This document shows positions 22,505 to 34,367 of a DNA stretch of 64,000 nucleotides, one piece after another (within the stretch, counting starts at the first letter, position 1; the number at the start of each line of letters is the position of its first letter). The notes under the pieces are model-generated. The model was not told the origin of the DNA and searched no databases. It saw only the letters and a program-made list of their open reading frames with translations. Origin of the DNA: Marsupella aquatica. Lineage: Eukaryota > Marchantiophyta. The translations under genes were made by a program, and so were the position numbers. The DNA is taken from the NCBI GenBank assembly GCA_973895155.1, contig OZ316899.1:6262001-6326000 (forward strand), in the 5' to 3' direction.

Positions 22505-23348
22505 CGTGAAGCGGAACAAGTAAACGACATGCCCAGGGGGAGATTGATACTACTGTACCTGGGAGAACAAGCTATTAGCATCATGGAGAGGCTACCCATT
22601 GTCAAATCAACTATTTTTGCAGCCAATGACAAATCGTAGTGAATCTACAAAGCTGTTTTGCACCCAATTGCAACAAGCAAAACCAGTGAGAGACTAACTT
22701 GATCAAGACAACCACGAGCGCAAGCCAACGATGGCGTCGAGGGACAATGACTTCACCTCATTCCTCAGAACTTCAAGCTCAACTACACGGATCAGTTCCG
22801 GAGCACATCACAACAACAAAACGTCAACACGATCAGCTGCAGACACAGAGTCACCGGTTCATACAAACATCCATAGGAGCGCAAATGGAAATCTTACTAG
22901 ACCCGAGCACATGGTTACACAACAATCCCACACCCATCGATCTTAGACGCAGATCTTCTTCCCGACATTCGCTCCTCTACTCCGTCTTTCCCTAAACAAT
23001 GAACCTCACAAACTTCCTTTTCCCTCGCAACGACTACTGCTCATTCTTCTTCAACACTTCCTTCATCGAATGCGGCTAACCTTACGAACGACCTCGTCCA
23101 ACTGAGTAGTTTAGGTCACACTAGTTGACACTACTTACACTTAACATTACATTACATTTTGAATAAGGCGGGATGGTAACACTCTTTCCTCCCAAAAGAA
23201 AGTAGGGGAGGTTTTAATGAGGTTACATCCCCCCCATTTCTTCTCATTTCCAATAGGCCATATCTTAGAAACACAACACTTTCACTTCATATATGGTAGA
23301 CTTGTTGGTTGCACCATAACATGTTTCCATGGTGCACCCAAGGGGGAG
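22505..23348 (+). other. Copia A 3' untranslated region with two polypurine runs
   Basis: About 840 bp between the pol stop and the LTR, with no gene. Polypurine-like CAGGGGGAG occurs at about 22534 and CCAAGGGGGAG directly before the LTR at 23348. The latter is the likely plus-strand primer. Confidence 0.7.
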
Positions 23349-23499
23349 TGTTATAACCCAAGGTTAAGTCTACCATTAACCAAGGTTAAACCTCCACCTC
23401 TAGGCAGTTACACTAACATCCTTAGTAACTACCTCTTGTATAAAGTCTTTCCCTATGAATGAGAAGATTGGTCATTTTCCATGTTGTGGTGTTTCAACA
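23349..23499 (+). repeat. Copia A 3' LTR, 151 bp
   Basis: Begins TGTTATAACCCAAGG and ends TTTCAACA, so it has the TGTTR/YAACA ends also seen in copia B. It directly follows a polypurine tract. Confidence 0.8.
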
Positions 23500-24313
23500 A
23501 CTTGCTTATTGTCCCAATGTTGACTCTGAATCTCATTTTGAGGCAAAAAAGTGTAATTTTCTGAAAAATCTATTGAAGAAACAATTGTCCCTCTTGGAAA
23601 TGTTTTGAGACATTGTCTAAATTGTTGCAACTACCAATGTGCTCGAAAGTTATGCACAATAAATATTTTCATGGTATCCAACACCGCCCTCTTAAAATCT
23701 ACCATGGGAGTTTTCTTATAAACCATCCTCAATCGCCTAGCCTTCTTTGTTGTGCTCTCTTCAGACCCTTTCTTTTTCTCTCTTTTGTTGGGCAGTGTCA
23801 TCCAGGTCATGATATTCAAACGACTGCCAATCGATCATTTGTTTCTGTGCAGGGTCCAACTCCTGAGTGCACCAATCCAACTTCTCTACTCCACATTTGT
23901 CACATTCACCTATAATACAGGCTTTTTGGTGCCACTCGTTCTCAGGCAATCTAGGTGTGACGCCGCCGGTACGGTGAGTAATGAGTAATTCAGTCTAAAC
24001 CGTGCTTAGCACGCGCGTTAGGGGTATCTTAGGCCGCTATGATTAGCATAACGACAGTAATTAGGTAGCCATTATGAGTAGGAAATCATTAGTCAATAAG
24101 GGGAATTCATGTTCGGGCTGGCGGTGCGTCGCCATTCGCACGCTCGGGTTACAAGCGTGGAGGGGCCCTCCCTCGGGTCCGTATAACGAACTTCGAGAGG
24201 CATCCACTGACACGCGGTGACTCAGACCGGCGGAGTGGCCGGTACACTACAAGCGTGAACGGCTCAGCCTATAGGCAACAAGGAGATGTCGGGGGATCGA
24301 CAAGCCCTCAAGG

Positions 24314-24320
24314 TATAAAA
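24314..24320 (+). promoter_or_regulatory. TATA box of element X
   Basis: TATAAAA is followed by a GC-rich leader; the coding frame opens about 170 bp downstream. This fits an LTR-type promoter. Confidence 0.5.
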
Positions 24321-24489
24321 AGGGAGCCGACCCTTTGTAGTGCACCAGTCCATCAGTCCACGCGCCAGCTTCAACCCCAGCTCTCTCGTTCTCTCTTAGT
24401 CGCCACTACTATCTCCTCTGAATGTCGCACACGATCCTCTCCAGTTCGGCCATTCGTTCTGGACGCAGTTCCTATCTACCGGAAGACAC

Positions 24490-27071
24490 TTGGCCGACTC
24501 ATTGAAACACGCCAACCCGCGCCGATACGAAATCGAACGCGAGTACAAGAGAGCCATCCGCCTAGCAGGACGACACCACTACATCCTTAACTTTGACTAC
24601 CCGTCTCAGAGCGAGCTTTACCGACCAGCAGAGGTATCTGGGTACTTCTTCAACGGAGACAAATACATCGGTTTCTGGGAAGCATTGCTTCGGCTTCCGG
24701 ACGAGGTCTTCAATATCCCGGGTACGATCGACTTGCAACGACATCACTTTGACCACATCCCTGCTCAGGTTTGGGCTATCATCAACAGTGAGTCTAGCAC
24801 TACACGTTCGACAAGGTCGTCCGCACTTGCTTCAGAGAACTTCTACCAGCACCTGTAGAGCTTCATGGGAACTAGACCCGCAACCACCGGCACCAGCCTA
24901 GTGGACCCCATACCCGTACCCACACCAACGCAGACTCAGGCTCAGGCTCAGCTTCAGCCTCAGTCTTAGCCTCAGCCTAGCCAACCCCCACCACCGATCG
25001 CCCCGCCAGCAGTACAAGTACGCTCCGTCATCAACGTTGTGGACCTTAGCGACGACGACAAGGCTACCCCACCCTTGCTCAGGCGGCCCAGAGGAGCAAA
25101 CACTCAGGGGTCCGACACTACATCGTCCCCTCCCCATACTTGGACCCAAGGAGCGGCTCCAGCAGACAACACGGTGACCGTGGCCGCCCCGGGACCAATA
25201 CTAACGGCGGTAGCACTACCTATCCCTGATCGAGAGGATGGGGAGGTGTCACCTTCCCCGAGCCAGTCACAAGGGAAGAAGAGGAAGGAACCCGCCACTG
25301 CATCCGGGTTACCATTGGCCACAGTAGCCGTGGCCAAGGTGACAATGCACCGCATGGGGGAAAACGTGCATAAGAACATCCTCCATCCCAAGCATGCGGT
25401 GTACCTGAAGACTCAGGGATTTGAGCACCTCGCCTCTCTCCCCTGGAACACTTGCAGGTACTACGAGGAGGACATGACGGAGTTCGTCAAGAATTATGAT
25501 GACGCACGTCAACATACTCGGCTGCGGGGAAGGAATATGTCCCTCACGGAAGAACGGCTCAAGATGATCTTCGGATTACCCGAAGGTGACCATCGAGTCG
25601 AATCACGGGCTCCCGGGGGCAAGGGAGCCAAGTACCAATCCTCGAGTTTTCCCTCAGAGGGAGCAGTGGACAACGGGTTCATGCTGAGGACCTGCCTCAT
25701 CCCCGAGATAGCTGAGCGACTGGAGTTCCAAAGGTACGCCCTCCACATGATGGAACCTCGGGGGGAGATCTCCGCAGCCCAGGTTATCCAGGTCGAGAAC
25801 TATCGACCTAGGAAGTGGGCGTCGTACTTCGCTAAGAAATTCCATGAAGAGATGGAGCGGCGAAGGAAGATGTTGTACATTGGCGGGAAGGTGTATTTCG
25901 CTAGCCACATCGAGATCATTCTTGAGTGGTATGCTCGGTTTGATCTACGAACCCTTCCTCGTGTCAACGTTACAAAGCTGGTCCCAGCTAGGTGGGTTTT
26001 TCCGGCCTTGGAGAGACGGCCCCAACCCAAGGCCCGAAGTCCAGCGGACACACAAGCTTCACCTACCCTACCTCCACAAGTAGCTGTAGTCGTAACCGAG
26101 GAGGTACCGGATGGGTCGGCTATCGCAACCGTAGATGCGATCCAACAGGCCGGGCTAAGTATCGAAGTCGGTACAGCGGAGGTCTTACTCGAGCCCGGGT
26201 CTCCCAAAGACCCACCGGTGGCTATTCCGGAAAACCGGACATTGCTGCAGGAGGACACTCCAGCCCCTTCCAACATTACGTCCCCAGGGCTGGATGTCAC
26301 TGCCCCGGCCCCGCGCGTGTTGACGTCTGCCCGTGCCCAACTCCGGACAGGCACAACCTGGACCACCCGGAACTCTTCGTACCGGGTACATTTCTGAACG
26401 GGCTTCTGGGAGATTTCTCTCATCAAATTGCCCGGGATACCGGGGAGTTCATGGCCCGGAAGGTAGCCTGTTTCTTCAATCAGGAGTTAGTTGCCGTAGT
26501 AAAGGCAGGTCGGGCCCAGTCAGAGGCCCTTAAGAGGATAGAACGGTATCGGGTGGAGTCCGTATACTTAAAGAACAAAGTTGCGGCTCAAGAGGCTGAG
26601 CTTCTACAACTACGACCCAAAGTTGCAGCCGCCGATGACTTGTTAGCAAAGGCGCACGCCCTTACCGCCCTAGCCGAGCAGGCCAAAGCTGGGAACGAGG
26701 CCGAGATTGCACGACTCCGGAACCAGATTGATAGTTTGAAGAATCAAACTGTCATCTGGCAGAAGGACCTGGAGGAGGCCGAAGAACGGGCCCAGCGGGA
26801 CACTGCAGAGATAGCCACGCTATAGGCCAAAGTGGCACGGCTCCAAGCCAAAGCCGAGAAGCAGGACTAGCTGGCGGGCAAGCTGACGAGCGACGCCCAG
26901 CAGCTGGAGGAGGCATGCCAGGAGGCAGCGAAGGAGATAGACACGGCGAAGCGAGAGAACGAATCTCTGCTGGACCAAGTCCAGCTCCTCAAGGCAGACA
27001 ACAACAGACTTCGTAAGCAACGGGATGGCCGCTCCCACTCGGGCGGCTCTGGCAAGCGTGCCAGGCAGTAG
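24490..27071 (+). pseudogene. Element X ORF, gag-like with C-terminal coiled coil
   Basis: One reading frame runs from 24490 or a little upstream to 26397, broken only by TAG at 24856-24858 and 24967-24969. It has a Trp/Tyr-rich first part (YFFNGDKYIGFWEALLRLP), a Gln/Pro-rich linker, an acidic DLSDDDK patch and a central domain (RGRNMSLTEERLKMIFGLP) that recalls plant gypsy-type gag or mobile-domain proteins. Near 26390 the frame shifts. The second part is a long coiled coil (KRIERYRVESVYLKNKVAAQ onward) with TAG at 26823-26825 and 26868-26870 and a final TAG at 27069. All four internal stops are TAG, and two lie in contexts where the repeat predicts Gln. The function is unproven. Confidence 0.5.
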
Positions 27072-27968
27072 CGGCGGAGCAGGAATAGAATAGGGTTAGG
27101 AATAGCTAAGTCAGGCTATTGGGACAGGCACCTGCCTTAGTTACCGCAGCACTGCCATGTTGTCCAGCCTGCGTAGATTAGGATCTTCTAATAAGACACA
27201 GCCATTTTTTGGCCTGACAGTCAGATTAGTTAGGACCTAAGTCAGCGAATCTTCGGGCGGGAGGACACTCCGTTCCCCGGCCCTTAGTATTTAGTGCACC
27301 CCTCGGTAGAAGCAGGGGGGTTTTTAGTCTCAGAGTTGGACATCCGTGGTATGTGCGGGGAGTCCCAACCTCTAGGAGTGAAAGAGTACCAAGGGGAGGG
27401 GATAGGACTAAGCTCGTCGGGCGAGTGCGGAGCCGGGCTCCGTTGTAGTGTACTCCCTCGGCCTTGAACCTGTTCATTCCGGAGCTGTCGGGTCAACCAA
27501 GTGTCTGCATATGTCCCCTATGTAGTAAAATCCTTTCCCATTATTTCCTTCGTGTAAATCAAGATTGTATGCTTGTGCGCGTGTATATGTGTGTGAATCT
27601 CGTGTATAGGTGACAACGCCAGGCCGAACGCACTACCCGAGTCGTGCACGGGGTGCAGCTTGCGGGTATGTGGTTGCGAGCACGGGTTGAGGACCTGTAT
27701 CATTGAATCCGGATTGAAGGCGGACAACACAAAGGCTTAGAAGTCCTTAAGCCAGGGTCGATCCTGTTATTGACTAAGGTACGTTCCGGCGGCGGAACAC
27801 AAACCATACCTAGGAGATGTCCGTATCTAACAGTAGGCGCACTTAGCGCTAGTTTATGTGAATTAGGTGCATTACGTTCTTCCCTCCCTGCCCGAACCCT
27901 CATATTTACGAAGGATGTGCCCGTTTAAAGCTGAAGCCCGAGTTAAGGTCAAGGCTGATGACGTGACA
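27072..27968 (+). other. 3' part of element X, non-coding
   Basis: No protein recognised. GC-rich, with short oligopyrimidine and poly-G runs. It should hold the polyadenylation region and the terminal sequence ending GACGTGACA. Confidence 0.5.
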
Positions 27969-28291
27969 CTAGGACAGAGAGCTTCCTCTATCCAGCCACG
28001 AACTGAGGTTATGGACTTTGTAGATGCCATACAAGAAGAAATGGGTACAACACCTAAGGGTCTACCGATATCACATTCACAAGGACAGTCCTTACTGTGC
28101 TGGTGCCACCTAAATTTGTTAATTGCCTCTTTCAGTAAGTCCATCTCCACATGTTGTTTGCAGCAACAAACATTTCGGTCCTTCATCTTGCAAACATAAT
28201 ATGGCTTGAAGTATATGAATGACCGCATCCCTACAGACACCCCATTCTGCTCCCTTGTGCACCAGTCACGAAATGCTGAATAGAATTGATA

Positions 28292-29957
28292 CTGTAAACA
28301 TAAAGGTTAGTTTTATTAGAAATACTATAGCAAATAGACACCCTCAAATGTGCAGCCATACAAATCCCTAGATATCTGGGTACTACTTACTTTTAGACTG
28401 AAGTCCTTCAGTAAGGGTTGGGATCCTCATTGGAAGACTACCAGCAAAACTTAAGGACTAAAGTCCATTGGGGAGGAGTACTACAATCATTTGGTCAAAG
28501 CGCTTCACTCGTTGACAAAGGACTAGTCTATAGACATAACACAACCCAGGACTATAGTCCTTGACAGAGGATTAAAGTCCTTATCAAAGGACTACATAGT
28601 CCTCAGATGAGGACTAAAGACAGTCCTCGGCAAAGGAGTAAAGTACTTCAATAAGGACTACAATCCTTATACAAGGGCTAGAGTCCTAAACAAAGGAGTA
28701 AAGTACTTCAATAGGACTACAATCCTTATACAAGGGCTAGAGTCCTAAACAAAGGAGTAAAGTACTTCAATAAGGACTACAATCCTTGAATAAAGACTAT
28801 AGTCCTTTACAAAGGAGTAAAGTCCTTAAGTAAGTACTATAGTCCTTTACAAAGGAGTAAACACTTGAGTAAGGACTATAGTCCTTTACAAAGGACTACA
28901 GTTCTTGAAAGAATAAGGACTATAGTCCTTTACGAAGGCCCGTACCAAGGAGTAAAGTCCAAGGACTATTAGTAGTCCTTTTAAAAGGAGTAAAGTCCTT
29001 GAGAAAGGAGTAAAGTCCTTGAGAAAGGACTATAGTCCTTTACAAAGGAGTAAAGTTCTTGGGGAAGGACTATAGTCCTTTACAAAGTAGTAAAGTCCTT
29101 TAGTAAGGACTATTAATAGTCCTTCGCAAAGGAGTAAAGTCCTTGAGAAAAGACTATAGTCCTTTACAAAGGAGTAAAGTCCTTGGGGAAGGACTATAGT
29201 CCTTTACAAAGTAGTAAAGTCCTTTAGTAAGGACTGTTAATAGTCCTTCACAAAGTAGTAAAGTCCTTGAGTAAGGACTATAGTCCTTTACAAAATAGTA
29301 AAGTCCTTGAGTAAGGACTATTAATAATCCTTCACAAAGGAGTGAAGTCCTTTAGAAAGGACTATAGTCCTTTACAAAGTAGTAAAGTCCTTTGATAAGG
29401 ACTATATAGTCCTGGGCAAAGGAGTACAGTCCTTTGTCTAAGGGCTACAGTCCTTTTCCCAGGACTATACAGTCCTGGGCAAAGGAGTAGAGTCCTTGGC
29501 TAAGGACTACATAGTCCTTGACGCTTAGTGAAGCCCTTGGCTAAGGAGTATAGTTTTTGTCCAAGGAGTAAAGTCCTTTGACTAAGGACTTCACTGCTAT
29601 CCATACTCCTGAGTCAAGGACTATATAGTCCTTAGTGATTAACTAGATAGTACTTTGCCAAGGACTCAACTCGTTTCTCATGCCAGACTTCACTTGACAA
29701 GGATTCAACAGTGCTTCCTGAAGGCCTAGATAGTCAGTCCTGAAGGAATTTTCCTGGAACAGAGTCCTTCCTGCTAGGCTATATAGGACGTGAGGTCTCA
29801 CAAAATTATTCAGATCCTACCTTAAAGAAAAAACTAGGCAGTTATAGCAGAGCACAATGGCTAAAGCACACATGAAGGAAAACTACTTCTCAACATCTGC
29901 AGATCTTATTATGAGTTAAAATCAAAAGTGGCAAATCAATCATGGAGAATTTCTCAC
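28292..29957 (-). other. Gene H intron holding the palindrome array
   Basis: Donor GTGAGAAATT at 29957 and acceptor TTTACAG at 28298-28292 (minus strand). The flanking exons are both phase 0 and in agreeing frames. Most of the intron is the repeat array. Confidence 0.8.
28399..29660. repeat. AAGGACTATAGTCCTT palindrome array, about 40-bp period
   Basis: About 1.25 kb in which GGACTATAGTCC-type palindromes alternate with AAAGGAGTAAAGTCCTT. Landmarks such as AAAGGAGTAA recur at 28811 and 28851, 40 bp apart. Dozens of degenerate copies are present, with sharper copies in the centre and diverged ones at both edges. The whole tract can fold into many hairpins on either strand. Confidence 0.9.
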
Positions 29958-31196
29958 CTGTGTATCCTCCAGCCAGTGCACTTGATGTGTTTCATACATT
30001 TTCCGCCCTAGTCGCAATTTGGCTTCATTGTTCTTACATGGAGAAATCCGAGTGTGGGTTTCCCAAAAGTGTTCCACCTGTTTTTGAACTTCATCAGAAA
30101 TCTTATCTCGGGGTACCTTTCTTTCCCCCATAGGATAAGTTTTTTCACGATCTTCATCAATCTGCATCCTGATCTTAGATGCCCTATGAAGATTTTGCCG
30201 TTGTATACCCAAAGCTTGAGCTAGAGAGGTCTGTTGCCTTCTATCTACACATGTCTTTCCTACAAGTGCTGACAAAACTTGGTACTTTGCAGCAAGATGG
30301 TCTTTGCGCTTCCCTTGCTTCACTATGCTCAAGGTTTTCCTCACATCACATAATGCAGCAGCTACAGCCCAATCCATTTTAGGCGAACCTAGTCTTGTAG
30401 GCTGGTACTTCTTCAAGTATTTGTGCAACTAGATACTAGATAGTACTGCCCTCCTTGCACCTACATTGAATGTAGCGGTCTTCTCCAAAATGTACCTAGC
30501 TATATCTGATAACACAATTGTAATGCACCTTCTCTTGTGGTTGGGAGTTACACCGTCTTCTGGAATAGAGCGCTTGCTCCTTTGGTACTCAAATCTCTTC
30601 CTGTCTGCATCCTTCCTCCTCTTCTCAAGAATGGAATCTTCCTGCAATTGGTCATCACAACCACAATTATCGTGCTCACCTTCATTTAGTGGATGAAGGT
30701 GGGCTGCATGCACTTGAGTGCAAGCAGTTTGGGTGCTCTGCCTTGGCATTTGAATGTGGGCGTTGACCTGTGTTGGAATGCTTGCCCTTAGGGTCCTCCG
30801 CCTAGACTCTAAAATCTCAAAATGGCATGAATGCGCAGCCTCCTTGAGATTTTCACTTTCTTCCCGGGCTGTATGCAACATCACAGCGGCAGCTTCATGA
30901 GCCTCACTAGTAATTCTCATTGCCTCTGATTGCCCAACAGCCAATAACTCTCTTTGCCTTCGGTTGCCATCAATCACTAAATCTTGACATTGCTGCTTAG
31001 CACTCTCCATCATTAGATTGCATTGTTGTTGTGTTTCATGAATCATTTTATCAGTGGGAACTGCCTGTTGACCACCTATGTGCTGACCGTTTGCTATTTG
31101 CTCTTGTCTTTTCAACTTGGATTTGCAATTTGCCAACCTTTGCTTCTCCAACCTCTCTCTTGCTAGGGCATCGGATACCTGATTAAGAGTAGCCAT

Positions 31197-33241
31197 TTCA
31201 GCCTAATTCATGGAGCATCAAATATGTCGGGATGTTCAACTTCCTTTACCAATCAAAGGAAGCCCACCCTCATAGAATCAAATTCACCTACGTCCCAAGG
31301 ATCCAATTTCAATTCATGACTTAGAACATACCTCACAAAATCATCACATTTAATCTCTAGACTTGCTACCCTTCCTGATCGAGTCCAATGCGACTTCTCC
31401 TCTTGAAAAAGAAAAGCCCTGAGAAAAGCCTTTCAAACTGGGAACTCCCTAAATTGTGTCGATCATCAAATACTCTGTCTAGCTAGTGTCCTTGCTTCTC
31501 CAGTCCAAAACAACTTCTCCTCTTCAAAACAAAAGCAAATCAATTTAATTTAATGTACCTCAATTCTGTTCACGATAGCTGCCAATACTGATTTGATTGA
31601 CTGCTTGACCTTCCTCTCCATGCTCTTTCTTGAAGTTCCTATTCAGATTCAAATGTACGTCGGCAGCAAAGCTTCAAACCCTAATAAATCTGCAGCTTCA
31701 TTGAACCTCCTTTTTGCACTCATTCCCCATGCTCTGAAGGCAACATGAATTTATCAGATCATGGATCTCACATCATACCACGGATCTTTCTCTTTCAATC
31801 AATTTAACCCAATCATAGAACTTTCCAAAGTTGCTACCTATTTTGCGTTCCACAAGGCTAGGTATTTTAATGGCCACTGTTGGTCATTCCAAACTTTAAC
31901 GCGACTTGAACTCTTGTTAACAACCAAAGCCTTTCAAAATTTAAGCTACTTTGATTCTGTCAATCATCACATACTCTGTCCAACGTCCTTGCTTCTTCAG
32001 TGCAAAGAAAAATCTCCTCTTCGAAAACAAAAGCATTGAGGCATATATTTACCTCAATTCTGCCAATGATGGCTGCTAGTGAGTGATTTGAGTCAATGTT
32101 CAACCCTTTGATCCTCTTCAGACCTCCTTCGCACTCTTTCCCAAAGTTCCCGTCATCATCAGCAATGCTTCAGACCCTAATAAAACTTGCAGCTTCATCG
32201 CCCTCCTTTTTGCGCTCATTCCCCTTGCCCATGCTCAGATTTGAATGTCATCAGCGAAGCTAGCTTCATACGCAAATTAAATCTACAGCTTGATTGGCTG
32301 TTTGGTAGAGCCTCAGGTAAACCTACCCTCCTTTGTGCATGAGCTCATTCCCAATGCTTTGAAGGCAACACAAATTAGAACATCTTGAATCTCACATCAT
32401 TGCATGACTGCTCTTGAATGAATTCTCACAGAGGCATCCATCTTGTGCTTCATGAGGCTAACTATGGACCCTTGCGCTTGGCTTCGATACGTTCTGAACA
32501 AATTGTAGCTCGCGCGTAAGTGAGAAGGACTCTTACTCCTAGATTTTGAAAATTGCCTGCGGAACTAGTAGCGTCGATGACATTCTCCCACAGAACTAGT
32601 TGTCCAACTATAAATTACATGTCGGGACAAAAAATGAGTTTCCCCAAAGGACTTTGACTCCTTGTTTTTGAAAAGTCCTCCATGCAAAACTAATAGTGCC
32701 AGCACTCTCCTAGAGAACCGGTTGTCCTTCACTCATAAATTATAGTTGTGACAAGAAAGGGGTTACCTCGGGAGCTGAAATACTAATGAATGCGTCTTAT
32801 ATGCATTTGATTGTTTAAGTCCTTTTTTACTTTAGATGTGCTAGTCTTGGCCATTGACAGTCCTTTGGATTAGTGAAAGGACTGGAGACTTTTTGCCTCC
32901 TTTGGTAGTCCTCAATCTTGCAATGCACCCATGGCAAAGTCTGTAAATAAACATATCCCAATGCAAAGAGCGATAAAATTATTGCTGCCAATCTCATAGC
33001 ACACGTGGAAATGTTACACGACATCTCATAACACATTCATTGAACCTTGGAATGACAAAAACATAAGGACAAGAGACCCGCAATGCAAACGACGATAATT
33101 TTATCGCTCAACTCAAGACGGGGTCATTCAAGTTTCAGTATAATCATACCAACACCGATAAAATTATCGCAAAAGTAGTCCAAACAAAAAGTGAGCCTTC
33201 TTTAAATTGACGGCCGAGTGTACATGTGATAATGTGCCTAA
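31197..33241. other. 5' region of gene H, degenerate internal duplication
   Basis: No gene recognised. A segment around 31460-31560 (ATACTCTGTC ... CTTGCTTCTCCAGT, then CTTCTCCTCTTCAAAACAAA) recurs in diverged form around 31970-32060, about 510 bp later, suggesting an old tandem duplication. Isolated GGACT/AGTCC dyads occur near 32640 and 32830, and the first CGATAAAATTATYGC palindrome at 32971. Confidence 0.45.
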
Positions 33242-33960
33242 TCAATCATCCCTTCCAATATCAAACCGCGCTACAGCGTAGCGAGAGATTAGCTTCTTGG
33301 GCCATTGGGGTATATGAGTGATCCTATGATCATAGGCCCACAGCCAATGAAAATTTGTGGCACCAGTCTCAGGATTAACTACAGCTATTGAATATCGGCG
33401 TGATGGAATGTCACAACAGGCATTTGTGCAACACTCACACATCTCACCATTGTCAAGGACAGTTGTCCATCAACAAGATACATAAGCTAACCTAAATAAT
33501 GCACAAAGAGGCCGAGGGGGGAGTTCATGGGTCCGGTATGAATATAGTCTCCCACTAGTGTCAATAACAAACTCGGTGGCAAGAGGATTGTCTAGCTGGT
33601 CAATCACATCATGGATCTCATCAAATGCTTTACGTCTGTTCTTGGCATAGAATTCCGGTTCATAATCAGGATTACCCTTCACAACGTGACAGCAGTGCAG
33701 AATAAGGCGTGTGACAGCACCAATTTTGAGGAAGAGCAGGACAATGCTCTTACACCATGAAACATATCTATCCCACCGGATATAAATTATCCCCTCTTTG
33801 TGGTCAAGGTAAAAGTGATATTTATTTTGATCGAATGGTTTGACAATTAGCCTCAAAATCTTCAAAATAATTGATTGATCAAGCCTCCTCAACTGATCAA
33901 ACAGGGCACCATTGCCCCATTCCAGAGGATCTCTCTAGGGTACATAAATGCAACACTCGA
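33242..33960 (-). pseudogene. Unknown gene with Cys-rich patch (one premature stop)
   Basis: An open frame runs from about 33960 to 33242 with one TGA (33470-33472). It has HFYLDHKEGIIYIRWDRYV, a hydrophobic helix, then YSYRTHELPPRPLC and MCECCTNACCDIPSRR, and ends with KLISRYAVARFDIGRDD. I do not recognise the family. The continued sense after the stop argues for one ancestral protein. It lies between gene H and an F-box-like gene on the same strand. Confidence 0.45.
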
Positions 33961-34367
33961 GCATGGCCTGGTCATTGAAGGGAATTCATGAGCAAATTTC
34001 AGAAAACATTTATGTAGGTGGCTTTTACAAGGTTATGAGATGTCAGTGCATAAACATTCCAAACTCTATCGTACCTTATAAAATGAGCAGCAAAGTCAAT
34101 CCACGTGTGAGGCAATTGGCAGCAGTTGATCCGCAACAAACTGGACCACGTACAGAGCACAAAGTCAGCCAAGGGCCCTTCACATTTAAAAGGTTTCCTT
34201 ACAAAAAGCTCTTCTCGAGCAAACCATCAATTGGAACAGTGGAATGTGAACTGCGATAAAATTATCGCAGCTTCATTGGGATCCCTTATCTGGTGACCCT
34301 AAACAACCATACAATCATCCTTAAATGTCTCCATACATCCCCAGAAGTGTCATCTTCCCACTTTCTC

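Larger units (their letters stand above)
18545..23499 (+). mobile_element. Ty1/copia retrotransposon A, 5' truncated
   Basis: The element starts within the Arg/Gly-rich nucleocapsid part of Gag, passes through protease, integrase, reverse transcriptase and RNase H, and ends in a single LTR at 23349-23499. The 5' LTR, primer-binding site and most of Gag are absent. The 3' end lies inside an exon of gene H; the five bases after the LTR are ACTTG, but the matching duplication on the left is lost, so a deletion removed the left end together with the rest of gene H. Similar in order and sequence to copia B at 41920-60218. Confidence 0.85.
23956..27968 (+). mobile_element. GC-rich LTR-retrotransposon-like element X, 4013 bp, target duplication CTAGG
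   Basis: CTAGG flanks the element at 23951-23955 and 27969-27973. It begins TGTGACGCCG and ends GACGTGACA. Deleting it with one CTAGG copy restores an open frame of gene H across the junction, so the borders are secure. Its base composition is clearly richer in GC than the host sequence. The front contains a promoter-like TATAAAA (24314-24320). One long gag-like or unknown ORF follows; no protease, integrase or reverse transcriptase is present. I could not find a matching LTR pair by eye, so it may be a non-autonomous retroelement with lost or very diverged terminal repeats. Confidence 0.8.
23505..31196 (-). pseudogene. Gene H: DDE-type transposase-like gene, split by two insertions
   Basis: The ATG at 31196 opens a coiled-coil region with Gln/Cys-rich repeats (QQCQDLV) and a basic stretch (NHKRRC). 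After a TAG (30429-30431) the same frame gives KYQPTRLG and a helix-turn-helix-like LAQALGIQRQNLHRASK, ending in HWLEDTQ at 29958. A 1666-nt intron (29957-28292, phase 0) follows. The next exon has YFKPYYVC and CCCKQHVEMDLLKEA, then is broken at 27969 by a 4.0-kb insertion and resumes at 23955 with WHQKACIIGECDKCGVEKL. Further on come FPRGTIVSSIDFSENYTF and NEIQSQHW, typical of a catalytic-core strand with Asp. A frameshift near 23800, a TAG at 23631-23633 and copia A end it. The layout matches an unnamed transposase-like family also known in animals; this is my recollection, not a search. Confidence 0.65.

Noticed and set aside
23956-24480. Full LTR of element X with a partner at 27440-27968
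   Set aside because: I compared both ends by eye and found no shared stretch beyond a few terminal bases, so no LTR pair is claimed.
25104-26426. Long minus-strand frames opposite the element X ORF
   Set aside because: These are mirror frames caused by the GC-rich codon usage of the plus-strand ORF.
28399-29660. CRISPR array or tRNA cluster suggested by the regular hairpins
   Set aside because: Spacers repeat along with the palindromes, there are no cas genes, and no tRNA-like A/B boxes were recognised.
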